Shown here: positions 8,057-15,874 of the stretch, one piece after another
Layout of the letters: every line of letters starts with the position of its first letter
Numbering within the stretch: the stretch's first letter is position 1
Assembly (NCBI GenBank): GCA_937871505.1
Contig: CALMPF010000005.1
Coordinates: 1-47,667, forward strand
Source of the DNA: an uncultured Planctomycetia bacterium
Lineage (GTDB): Bacteria > Planctomycetota > Phycisphaerae > Phycisphaerales > SM1A02
DNA length: 47,667 bases
Reading direction: 5' to 3'
Notes under the pieces: generated by a model
Database searches by the model: none
What the model was told of the DNA's origin: nothing
Seen by the model: the letters and a program-made list of their open reading frames with translations, nothing else
Made by a program: the position numbers and the translations under genes

Positions 8057-9376
8057 ATGCCTGGCACGCAGAGCGGCGAGCGCGGGGCGGGGCGGGGGCG
8101 CCCCGGGAAGCCCAAGGGGAGAGAGCCCGACGGTGCGGTCGTGCCGACGACGGGATCCGCCTCGGAGAGCGCAGCGGCGCTGCTCTTCACCGCCTTCGAG
8201 CCCAGTGGCGATGCCCTCGCCGCTCCGGTGATCGCCGCCCTGCTCGAGCGCCGCCCGGGACTGAAGATCTACGCCGTCGGCGGGCCGAAGATGGAGGCCG
8301 CCGGCGCTGCGATCGTCGAGCGGACGGATGAGGGGGCCGCGATGGGGCTCGGGGCGCTCTCGAAGGCGTTCGCCGTCGCGGCGACGACCAGGCGGCTGCG
8401 CCGCTGGTCGAAGCACTACCGCGTCCTCTGCCATGTCGCGGTCGACTCGCCCGCCGCGAACTTCCCGATCGCGCGGATCATGCACCGCGCCGGCGCCCGC
8501 GTCGTCCACCTCGCGGCGCCGCAGCTCTGGGCGTGGGGGGGATGGCGGATCGGCAAGCTCCGGCGCCTGACCAGCCTCGTCCTCTGCCTGCTCCCCTTCG
8601 AGCGGCGCTGGTTCGCCGAGCGCGACGTTCCGGCTCGCTTCATCGGTCACCCGGCGATGTCCCGGCCGCTCGACGAGACCGCGCTCGAGCGCCGGGCTGC
8701 GGCCCTGCCCCGCGGCGCGCCGAAGGTCGTCCTGCTTCCCGGCAGTCGGCCTGGCGAAGTTCGGGCGAACATGGGACTCCTCGGCCGAGCCTACATCGAG
8801 CTTCAGGGGCGCCATGGCGGGATGGCCGGGGTCGTCGTCGCCGCGAGCCCGGCGATGGGGGAGCTCGTCCGCCGCGCGCTGCCTGTCTTCCCCAACGGTC
8901 TGCACATGATCTCGGGAAGCGCGGTCACCGACGGCATCTCCGGACTTGATGCGGCGATCCGCTGGGCCGACCTCGCGCTGGCGGTCTCGGGGACGGTGAC
9001 CCTCGACCTGACGCGGCAGCGGACCCCGATGGTCGGGCTCTACCGCACCGGCGTGATCTCGTGGCTCGGCGCGAAGGTGCTGCTGCGCACCCCGTGGCGG
9101 CTGCTGCCGAACATCATCGCCAGGCGCGCGATCGTCCCCGAGTTCGTGCCCCATGTCGGGGGCGCCGGACCGATCATCGAGGCCGCGGCGCATCTGATGC
9201 GCGACAGCCGCAACCTCGCCCAGCAGTCGGACGAGCTGGCGCGGATCGCGCAGGCCTACGAAGGACGCGACCCCGGCAACGAAGCTGCGGAGGCGATTCT
9301 CGAAGTCCTCGGCGCCGCCGGGGCAGCGGCCCCGGCGACGGCGGCCCCGGCGAAGCCAGCCGAGCTGCCGCGGTGA
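8057..9376 (+). CDS. lpxB: Lipid-A-disaccharide synthase
   Basis: A 439-aa GT19 glycosyltransferase that condenses UDP-diacylglucosamine with lipid X to form the lipid A disaccharide at the inner face of the cytoplasmic membrane. Family signatures in order are: F-E-P-S-G-D near the N-terminal strand (the usual form is A-G-E-x-S-G-D), Y-A-V-G-G-P-K-M, V-D-S-P-A-A-N-F, A-P-Q-L-W-A-W, C-L-L-P-F-E, F-I-G-H-P, L-L-P-G-S-R-P-G-E-V, and a late A-x-x-x-S-G-T-V-T-L-D. The start at 8057 removes an implausible upstream extension; a ~35-residue disordered lead remains. There is no Shine-Dalgarno sequence, but TATCCT lies 8 nt before the ATG. The C-terminus is an A/P-rich tail. No other lpx gene is adjacent. 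Its presence points to a Gram-negative-type outer membrane. Confidence 0.93.
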   Translation: MPGTQSGERGAGRGRPGKPKGREPDGAVVPTTGSASESAAALLFTAFEPSGDALAAPVIAALLERRPGLKIYAVGGPKMEAAGAAIVERTDEGAAMGLGALSKAFAVAATTRRLRRWSKHYRVLCHVAVDSPAANFPIARIMHRAGARVVHLAAPQLWAWGGWRIGKLRRLTSLVLCLLPFERRWFAERDVPARFIGHPAMSRPLDETALERRAAALPRGAPKVVLLPGSRPGEVRANMGLLGRAYIELQGRHGGMAGVVVAASPAMGELVRRALPVFPNGLHMISGSAVTDGISGLDAAIRWADLALAVSGTVTLDLTRQRTPMVGLYRTGVISWLGAKVLLRTPWRLLPNIIARRAIVPEFVPHVGGAGPIIEAAAHLMRDSRNLAQQSDELARIAQAYEGRDPGNEAAEAILEVLGAAGAAAPATAAPAKPAELPR

Positions 9377-9415
9377 TCGGCGGGTGCGGGGGGAACGGCG
9401 GGAGCAGGCTGCTCT

Positions 9416-9453
9416 GGAGGCCCCTCTCTGCGAAGCGCAGCGAGGTCGCCTCC
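9416..9453. terminator. Possible bidirectional hairpin terminator
   Basis: It lies between the convergent lpxB and the gene at 9467-10138. The outer stem GGAGGC/GCCTCC (9416-9421 with 9448-9453) encloses a second stem built from CTC/GAG and CTGCG/CGCAG around an AAG loop. No T-run follows on either strand. The position between convergent stops is the main support. Confidence 0.45.
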
Positions 9454-9466
9454 CGCGCGCGGCGCC

Positions 9467-10138
9467 TCACTCACCCGTCTCCGATCCCCGCGCCGCCGGC
9501 GGTCTCCCGGCGACGCCGAAGACGCCGATGGTGCAGAGGCGGTTGCCGACTCGGTCGATGATCGAGACGTGCCGGATCGACGGGGGCTCGAAGTCGAGCC
9601 CGCGATCGCGGGCCCGCTGCTCCCACGCGGCGAGGTCGCGAAGGGCCGTCTCGCGGCCCTCCGTGAAGAGGATCAGGACGAGGGCGCCGCGGCGGATGGC
9701 GCTGTCCGCGGCGAGCTTGGCGATGTCGGCGCGCAGCGGCCGAAGCAGCTCGGCCGCGTAGCGCCGATTGGCTCCCTCTCCGAGATGCTGCGGCACGCAC
9801 TTGACCTCGAGCCACATCGCCTCCGAGAGCTCCATCGCCTCGGCGGGGTCGAAGAGCGTGGCCGGTTCATCGGGGCGCCGCAGCGGCAGGCCGCCGGGCG
9901 TCACGACGAGGTCGCAGCGCACCCCCTCGCTGCGCCGCCGCGCCCCGCGCTGCGAGGGGTACCGCTCCTCGCGAGAGACGCCGTACCCGGCCCCTTCGAG
10001 GGCCGCCGCGAGCAGCGGGTGCAGGGCGACCTCCGGGCGCACGTCGATCCCATGCACCGCCTGCTCGAGCCGGAGCGCCTCCTCCTCGCGCTCGATCCCC
10101 TCCGCGAGCGCATCGGCGATGGCCGATGGGGTGAGCAC
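9467..10138 (-). CDS. PD-(D/E)xK-like protein, possible nuclease
   Basis: A 223-aa protein with a GTG start. I do not recognise a named family. It shows the arrangement of a PD-(D/E)xK nuclease core: an N-terminal helix with R-P-E36-V-A-L-H-P, a strand ending R-C-D76-L-V-V, then W-L-E111-V-K113, followed by a helix and a hydrophobic strand G-A-L-V-L-I-L-F. The acid-acid-x-lysine spacing fits a metal-dependent nuclease or a derivative. It lacks a signal peptide and membrane segments, so it is probably cytoplasmic. It starts 8 nt after the AGCS transporter stop, so the two are likely co-transcribed, although no functional link is obvious. The fold assignment is inference and needs profile comparison. 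Confidence 0.7.
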   Translation of the reverse strand: MLTPSAIADALAEGIEREEEALRLEQAVHGIDVRPEVALHPLLAAALEGAGYGVSREERYPSQRGARRRSEGVRCDLVVTPGGLPLRRPDEPATLFDPAEAMELSEAMWLEVKCVPQHLGEGANRRYAAELLRPLRADIAKLAADSAIRRGALVLILFTEGRETALRDLAAWEQRARDRGLDFEPPSIRHVSIIDRVGNRLCTIGVFGVAGRPPAARGSETGE

Positions 10139-10146
10139 CGCCGACG

Positions 10147-11949
10147 CTACTCGACGTCGCGGCCTTCGACCACCTCGGTGATCGGCGGGGCGGCGTGGGG
10201 CGGGTCCATCCTGCCCTCGCGAAGGCGGGCGAAGTAGTCGCGGAAGGCCCGGATCGCCAGCGGCGACATCAGCAGGATGATCGGCACGTTGGCGAAGAGC
10301 ATCACGCCGGTGCCGAGATCCGCGAGCAGTCCGAGCTGGGCGTCGCTGGCGATGAACTGCGGCACGCTGGCGACGATCGCGAGGGCGCAGAAGAGGAACT
10401 TGTACGGCAGGATCATCCAGCGCCCGAAGAGGAAGACCACGCCCTGCTCGCCGTAGTAGCTCCAGGCGATCATCGTCGAGAAGGCGAAGAGCCAGCAGGC
10501 GAGCGTCACGAGGTACTTCCCGAGCCCGGGGACCGCGCGGTCGAAGGCGTGTCCGGTCAGCGCTGCGCCGACGAACTCGCTGAAGACCTCGTCGCCGACG
10601 AGCCTCGCGCCGTGCGGGGCGTCATCCCAGGAGAGGCGGAACTCGCGGTCGGTGCCGCGATCGGCCGCTTCGGGGGAGCGCACCACCTCGCCGACGAGCT
10701 TGCGGCGCGTCGAGAGGGTGCGATGGTCCGCCTCGTCGACCTCGATCAGCACGAAGAAGCGATTCCCGGGCAGCCACTGGTCCGGGGCCGGGAGCGGGGG
10801 CAGTGCATCCAGCGTGGCCGCGGACTCGACGCGGGCGAAGCGGCGCTCCTCGCCCTTCTCGTCGGTCTCGACGTGGTGGGTCAGGTCGATCGCTCCGCGG
10901 AAGCTCCCCAGCGCCTCTCGGTTCCACGTTCCCGTCGCGAGGATCACCAGCGCGGTGAGCGTGCAGACGATGCAGGTGTCGATGAAGGGCTCGAGCCCGG
11001 CGACCACGCCCTCGCGCACCGGCTCGTCGGTCTTCGCGGCGCTGTGCGCGATCGGTGAGGAGCCCTGCCCGGCCTCGTTGGAGAAGAGGGCGCGGCGGAG
11101 GCCGACGGTCAGTCCGAACCACGCGGTCGATCCGAGGAAGGCGCCGCCCGCGGCGGTCGGCGTGAAGGCGTCGCGGACGATGAAGGCGAGCAGCTCGGGG
11201 ACGCGGCCGAGGTTCATCGCCACGACGACGAGGCATGCGAGGATGTAGAGAGCGCACATCAGCGGCACGACCCGCCCCGCGACGGCGCCGATGCGGCGGA
11301 TGCCGCCGATGATGACCAGCCCCGTCAGCGTCGCGAGGGTGATGCCCACGACGATCTGGTGCACCCCGAAGTAGGTGTTGGTGATGTTGGCGACGTTCCA
11401 GACCTGGAACATGTTGCCGCCGGTCATCGTCGAGACCAGCAGGGTGACGCAGAAGATCGCCCCGATCGCCCAGGAGATCGGCTTGGCGATCCCGCCGACC
11501 CGGTCGCCCCATCCGCGCGTCACGACGTACATCGCGCCGCCGCGCGGGTTGTCCGGATCGCTGGTGTCCCGGAAGAGCATGGCCAGCGTGACCTCCACGC
11601 TCTTGATCGCCATGCCGAGGATGCCCACGACCCACATCCAGAAGCAGGCGCCGGGGCCGCCGACGCCGATGGCCAGGGCGACGCCGCCGATGTTGCCGAG
11701 CCCGACCGTGGCGCTCAGCGCCGTCGAGAGCGCCTGGAAGTGGTTGATCGCCCCCGGATCGCGGCGATCGTCATAGACGCCGCGGACGACGGTGACCCCA
11801 TGGGTCAGCGCCCGCCACTGGATGAACTTGCTCCAGATCGTGAAGAGGAGGCCGACGCCCAGCAGGACGATGAACGTGTGGACGCCCCAGAGGACGTTGT
11901 CGGTGAACGGCTCGACGACGGCGCGATAGAGCGAGATCAGGGCGTCCAT
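10147..11949 (-). CDS. AGCS-family sodium:alanine symporter with large insertion
   Basis: About 600 aa, an integral membrane transporter that takes up alanine or glycine with sodium. The family hallmarks are clear: F-Q-A-L-S-T-A-L-S-A-T-V-G-L-G-N-I-G-G-V-A near residue 75, a strongly hydrophobic body with ~10-11 membrane segments, E-A-G-Q-G-S-S-P-I-A-H, and L-F-A-F-S-T-M-I-A-W-S-Y-Y-G-E near the C-terminus. About 105 residues are inserted after T-G-T-W (roughly 340-450), rich in charged residues and with a strand-rich F-F-V-L-I-E-V-D core. Typical members are ~450-550 aa and have only a short loop there. ATG 11949 was chosen because the upstream extension is low-complexity; the ribosome site is weak. 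The gene at 10138 follows after 8 nt. Confidence 0.93.
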   Translation of the reverse strand: MDALISLYRAVVEPFTDNVLWGVHTFIVLLGVGLLFTIWSKFIQWRALTHGVTVVRGVYDDRRDPGAINHFQALSTALSATVGLGNIGGVALAIGVGGPGACFWMWVVGILGMAIKSVEVTLAMLFRDTSDPDNPRGGAMYVVTRGWGDRVGGIAKPISWAIGAIFCVTLLVSTMTGGNMFQVWNVANITNTYFGVHQIVVGITLATLTGLVIIGGIRRIGAVAGRVVPLMCALYILACLVVVAMNLGRVPELLAFIVRDAFTPTAAGGAFLGSTAWFGLTVGLRRALFSNEAGQGSSPIAHSAAKTDEPVREGVVAGLEPFIDTCIVCTLTALVILATGTWNREALGSFRGAIDLTHHVETDEKGEERRFARVESAATLDALPPLPAPDQWLPGNRFFVLIEVDEADHRTLSTRRKLVGEVVRSPEAADRGTDREFRLSWDDAPHGARLVGDEVFSEFVGAALTGHAFDRAVPGLGKYLVTLACWLFAFSTMIAWSYYGEQGVVFLFGRWMILPYKFLFCALAIVASVPQFIASDAQLGLLADLGTGVMLFANVPIILLMSPLAIRAFRDYFARLREGRMDPPHAAPPITEVVEGRDVE

Positions 11950-12236
11950 GGAGGCCGCACGATAACTGCTGGCAGGACGGTGCGAAAGCGGCGCGGGGAG
12001 GCCACGCCGCAGCGCCGCGCATGCCTCCTCCCGCAGGCGCGCCTCCGCGCCGGAGGGCCTCGACGCGCACTCGGCGGCTCCCTCTGCCCCATCGACGCTC
12101 GCGGCCGCCGCGGTCTGCTCGGACGACCCGGTCCCCCGCGGCCAGAGTGCCCGCGCTGCGGGTGCAACGCATCGCCGCGGTCTGTTCGGACGACCCGGTC
12201 CCCGCGGCCTGCTCGGTCGACTCAGACCCCCGGCCC

Positions 12237-12421
12237 GCTCGGTTTGCTCCACCCACTCCGCACATCAGGGCCCGCTCGGTTCACTCCGACGACGCGGTCC
12301 ATCCCGGCCTGCTCGGTGCGCTCAGACGACGCGGTCCCTCGCGGCCTGCTCGGTTCACTCAGGCGACGCTGTGCCTCTCCGGCCGCTCGATCCGCCCAGT
12401 CCACCCACTCGGTTCACTCGG
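12237..12421. repeat. Degenerate 37-bp-period tandem array
   Basis: GCTCGG/GCTCGA words recur at 12237, 12274, 12311, 12348 and 12385, exactly 37 bp apart. The surrounding unit reads roughly GCTCGGTTCACTCAGACGAC followed by GCGGTCCCTCGCGGCCT, with 3-10 differences per copy. The array lies in the gap upstream of the helicase-methyltransferase-nuclease operon. It has no unique spacers and no dyad symmetry, so it is not CRISPR. Whether it binds a protein is unknown. Confidence 0.65.
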
Positions 12422-12914
12422 ACCACCCGCTCCGCCCGCGCCTCCCACTCCGCTCGTTCCACCCGCGCCACCCACGCGACTCGCTCCACCCGGTTCGTCT
12501 GGGGCATCCGGTGACGGTGTTCTGCGCGGTCGACGTTGCTCGGGCTGTTCACGTTGCCCGCGTTGCCCCCGTTGCCCGGGCTCTTCACGTCGCCCGCGCT
12601 GTTCAGGCCACTCACGCGCTCAGAGCTCGGAGGTTCCGTCACGAAGCCTGCGCGACGCCATCGAACTGGATCCGATGCCCCGGGTCCCGACTGGGACCTT
12701 CGTCGGTCAGAGGGTCTGAACGCGGGTGTCGGTTTCTCCGTGACGGCGATTCCTCGCACCAGCAGTCCGGCGAGCAAGGGGTGACACGACGGAGCCGGCG
12801 TCGGACACCCGGCAGGCCTCTCGCGCTGCGCCCTGGTGGGCAGGCGCGCTGCCGGGCTCCTGCGCTGGCCTGCCCCCGGCCGTCACCCGGCCGCGCTCGG
12901 GTGGCCGCGAGAGG

Positions 12915-12943
12915 TTGACAGCCACTGCGAGAGAACTTCTCAT
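12915..12943 (+). promoter_or_regulatory. Candidate promoter of the helicase operon
   Basis: A perfect TTGACA at 12915-12920, a 17-nt spacer, and TCTCAT at 12938-12943 (4 of 6 matches to the -10 consensus). Transcription would begin about 7 nt later, at or next to the ATG at 12950, giving a leaderless mRNA. This is consistent with the lack of a good ribosome site there. Confidence 0.45.
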
Positions 12944-12949
12944 CCAGCG

Positions 12950-15871
12950 ATGGCCGCAGGCCGCCAGCCAACCTCCCCGCAGTCCAAGCCCGCTCCGCAC
13001 CAGGCCTGCTACGACGCCCACGAACTGACCCGCCTCGGTGCGATCGGCGAGATGGACCGCCTGTCCACCACGCTGTTCGACTCGAAGGTCGATCTCAACC
13101 CGCACCAGGTCGAGGCCGCGCTCTTTGCCATCTCGAATCCCCTCCAGAAGGGCGTCATCCTGGCGGACGAGGTGGGCCTGGGAAAGACGATCGAGGCCGG
13201 CCTTGTGCTCTGCCAGCGGTGGGCGGAGCGCCGGCGCCGTCTCATCGTCGTTTCGCCTGCGCACATCCGGAAGCAGTGGCAAGCGGAGCTGGCGGAGAAG
13301 TTCGACCTTCCCGCGGTCGTGCTCGATCGCCGCGTGTGGAACCAGCTTCGCGCCGAGGGCATTCCCAATCCACTCGACTGCGGCAAGATCATCGTCATCT
13401 CGTACGGGTTCGCCGCGCAGATGAAGGACGATCTGCGCGCGATCCCCTTCGATCTCGTGGTCATGGATGAGGCCCACAAGCTCCGCAACGCCTATCAGCC
13501 GAGCCGCAAGGAAGGTCGAGCGGTGCGCTGGGCATTCGAGCCGAGGCAGAAGCTCCTGCTCACCGCGACGCCGCTCCAGAACAGCCTTCTGGAGATGTAC
13601 GGCCTCGGCTGGCTGATCGACGATCATGTCTTCGGAGACAAGAGCGCATTCCAGTCCCGCTACTGCAATGCCGGCGGCGATCTCGCCGGGCTCCGCGCTC
13701 GTCTCGCGCAGGTGTGCAAGCGCACGCTCCGCAAGGACTGCTCGTACATCAACTACAGGAAGCGCCAGGCGATGACTCATCCGTTCCCGCAGACGGACGA
13801 GGAGAAGTCGCTCCACCGGGACGTGATGGCGTTCATGACGCGGGACGTCAGCTTCGCCTTCCCGGAACGTCAGCGCCAACTGATCGAGATGATCCTGTTC
13901 AAGGCGCTGTCGTCATCTCCGCAGGCGCTCGCGAGCACGCTCGGCACGATGCGCGACCGGCTGGTCGCGCTGCGCGACGGCCTGCCGAAGGTCTCCGACG
14001 ACGATCTTCTCGACGCCCTGGCCGAGGACGACGACATCGACATCGAGGCGCTGGCCGAGCAGCTTGATGGTCCTGAGCGGACGGGCGATCCGTCCAGCCC
14101 GCTCGCGCAGGGAAGGCTCGTCGCGGAAGAGCTGGCGCAGATCGACTCGCTCATCGCGCGTGCCGGGAGGATCGGGCACGGAAGCAAGTCGAAGGCCCTG
14201 CTCAGGGCGCTCGATGCCGCGTTCGCTCGCCTCCGCGAACTCGGTGCGAAGCGCAAGGCCCTGATCTTCACGGAGAGCCGCAAGACCCAGGCCTTCCTTG
14301 CCGCCCACCTCGAAGCCAACGGCTATGCGGGGAAGGTCGTCACGTTCAACGGCTCGAACGCCCACCCCTCCGCCAAGCAGGCCTACGAGCGCTTCGCGAG
14401 CAAGCATGCCGGAACGGACAAGCTCACGGGTTCGAAGGCCGTTGACATCCGGTCGGCGCTGATCGAGGAGTTCCGCGAGCGCGCCGAGATCCTCCTGGCG
14501 ACCGAAGCCGCTGCCGAGGGCGTCAACCTCCAGTTCTGCTCCCTGGTGGTCAACTACGACCTGCCGTGGAATCCGCAGCGCATCGAGCAGCGCATCGGTC
14601 GCTGCCATCGCTACGGCCAGCAGCACGACGTGGTTGTCGTCAACTTCCTGTCCCAGGACAACCTCGCCGACCGCCGGGTTCAGGATCTTCTCCAGCAGAA
14701 GTTCAGCCTGTTCGACGGGCTCTTCGGCGCGAGCGATGAGGTTCTCGGCGCCATCGAGGAAGGGGTGGACTTCGAGAAGCGCGTCCTCGCCATTCTCAAG
14801 ACATGCCGCACCGATGCGGAGATCGCTGCCGCGTTCGATGCCTTGCAGCGAGAGCTCGAAGGCACGATCTCGCAGCAGATGACCCAGGCGCAGCAGCAGC
14901 TCTTCGAGCACTTCGATGCCGATGTCCGCGAACGGCTGAAGATCCGGGGACAGAGCGCACAGGCTGCCCTTGACCGCGTCGGCGAGCGGTTCTGGCGGTT
15001 GGCCCATTGGGGGCTCGACGGCAAAGCCACGTTCGACGACGACCGCCTGGGCTTTGATCTTCCCGTCGCCCCCGCACCGGATGTCCCCGCTGGTCGGTAT
15101 CGCCTCATCTCCGCGGTCCGTACCGAAGACGAGTACGCGGCGACCGAAGCCCACCTTCTGCGGCTCTCCAGCCCGATGGGGCAGTGGCTGCTCAATGCCG
15201 CCAAAGCCCAGCCGCTCAGCACCGCCCCGCCATCGACCGTGCGGTTCGATGTCTCCGGTCACGATCGCAAGATCAGCATGCTCAAGCCGCTGATCGGCCG
15301 ATCCGGCTGGCTGCGGCTCGACAAGCTGACGCTCGACAGCGATGCCCGCGAGGAGTTCCTCCTGTTCACCGCGATCACCGACGAAGGCGAGAACGTCGAT
15401 CAGGAGCAGTCGCAGCGCCTCATGGACGTTCCCGGCACCGTGATCGCCGAGACGGATGCAGTGTCCGTCCCGCGCGAACGGCTGGGCGCTGACGCAGAAC
15501 GCCTTGCGGATGCCACCCTCGCCCGGGCCAGCGAGGCGGGCAACAGCCGCTTCCGCACCATCCAGGCGCAGGTCAATCAGTGGGCCGACGACAAGATCGC
15601 CGCCGCCGAGGGGGAGATCGGGGTCATCCGCCGCGACATCCGTGCTGCCCGGAGGCACGCGGAGCTCGCCGAGACGGTCGCGGCGCAGCAGCAGGCTCAG
15701 CAGGAGATCACGCGGTTGGACGGGGAGCGGCGCCGCGCATTTCGCCGGCTCGACGACGTTGAAGCCGAGGTGGAGGCCGAGCGCCAGGAGCTGCTGGCAC
15801 AGCTCCGCGCCCGGTGCCGGCAGCACCATTCCCGCGAGACCCTGTTTACCCTCCGCTTTCAGGCGGTCTGA
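12950..15871 (+). CDS. SNF2-type helicase/translocase of a three-gene defence operon
   Basis: 973 aa. An SF2 DNA translocase: Walker A D-E-V-G-L-G-K-T (73-80), D-E-A-H at 173-176, T-A-T-P-L-Q-N at 205-211, then the second RecA domain with A-L-I-F-T-E-S-R, L-L-A-T-E-A-A-A-E-G-V-N-L-Q and Q-R-I-G-R-C-H-R-Y-G-Q near residues 548-558. The form of motif VI and the overall layout match SNF2/RapA-like helicases such as DrmD of DISARM. The C-terminal third is family-specific and ends with a long coiled coil (about 900-960). ATG 12950 was chosen over an upstream frame extension because a promoter lies just before it. The methyltransferase gene starts 3 nt after the stop, so the genes are translationally coupled. 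It probably moves along DNA for the methylase/nuclease partners. The helicase class is secure; the role is inferred. Confidence 0.93.
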   Translation: MAAGRQPTSPQSKPAPHQACYDAHELTRLGAIGEMDRLSTTLFDSKVDLNPHQVEAALFAISNPLQKGVILADEVGLGKTIEAGLVLCQRWAERRRRLIVVSPAHIRKQWQAELAEKFDLPAVVLDRRVWNQLRAEGIPNPLDCGKIIVISYGFAAQMKDDLRAIPFDLVVMDEAHKLRNAYQPSRKEGRAVRWAFEPRQKLLLTATPLQNSLLEMYGLGWLIDDHVFGDKSAFQSRYCNAGGDLAGLRARLAQVCKRTLRKDCSYINYRKRQAMTHPFPQTDEEKSLHRDVMAFMTRDVSFAFPERQRQLIEMILFKALSSSPQALASTLGTMRDRLVALRDGLPKVSDDDLLDALAEDDDIDIEALAEQLDGPERTGDPSSPLAQGRLVAEELAQIDSLIARAGRIGHGSKSKALLRALDAAFARLRELGAKRKALIFTESRKTQAFLAAHLEANGYAGKVVTFNGSNAHPSAKQAYERFASKHAGTDKLTGSKAVDIRSALIEEFRERAEILLATEAAAEGVNLQFCSLVVNYDLPWNPQRIEQRIGRCHRYGQQHDVVVVNFLSQDNLADRRVQDLLQQKFSLFDGLFGASDEVLGAIEEGVDFEKRVLAILKTCRTDAEIAAAFDALQRELEGTISQQMTQAQQQLFEHFDADVRERLKIRGQSAQAALDRVGERFWRLAHWGLDGKATFDDDRLGFDLPVAPAPDVPAGRYRLISAVRTEDEYAATEAHLLRLSSPMGQWLLNAAKAQPLSTAPPSTVRFDVSGHDRKISMLKPLIGRSGWLRLDKLTLDSDAREEFLLFTAITDEGENVDQEQSQRLMDVPGTVIAETDAVSVPRERLGADAERLADATLARASEAGNSRFRTIQAQVNQWADDKIAAAEGEIGVIRRDIRAARRHAELAETVAAQQQAQQEITRLDGERRRAFRRLDDVEAEVEAERQELLAQLRARCRQHHSRETLFTLRFQAV

Positions 15872-15874
15872 ACG

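Larger units (their letters stand above)
11950..12949. other. Repeat-rich intergenic region upstream of the defence operon
   Basis: A kilobase between the leftward AGCS gene and the rightward helicase gene, with no credible gene. It contains degenerate repeats (the 37-bp-period array listed separately, looser copies at 12108-12220, and a 9-bp GTTGCCCGC-like run at 12550-12582) and, at its right end, a candidate promoter. Open frames here encode repetitive R/S/P/H-rich polypeptides, in keeping with non-coding repeats. Confidence 0.6.

Noticed and set aside
12237..12421. CRISPR array
   Set aside because: The 37-bp period equals the whole unit: no unique spacers separate the copies, copies are degenerate, there is no dyad, and no cas genes are nearby.
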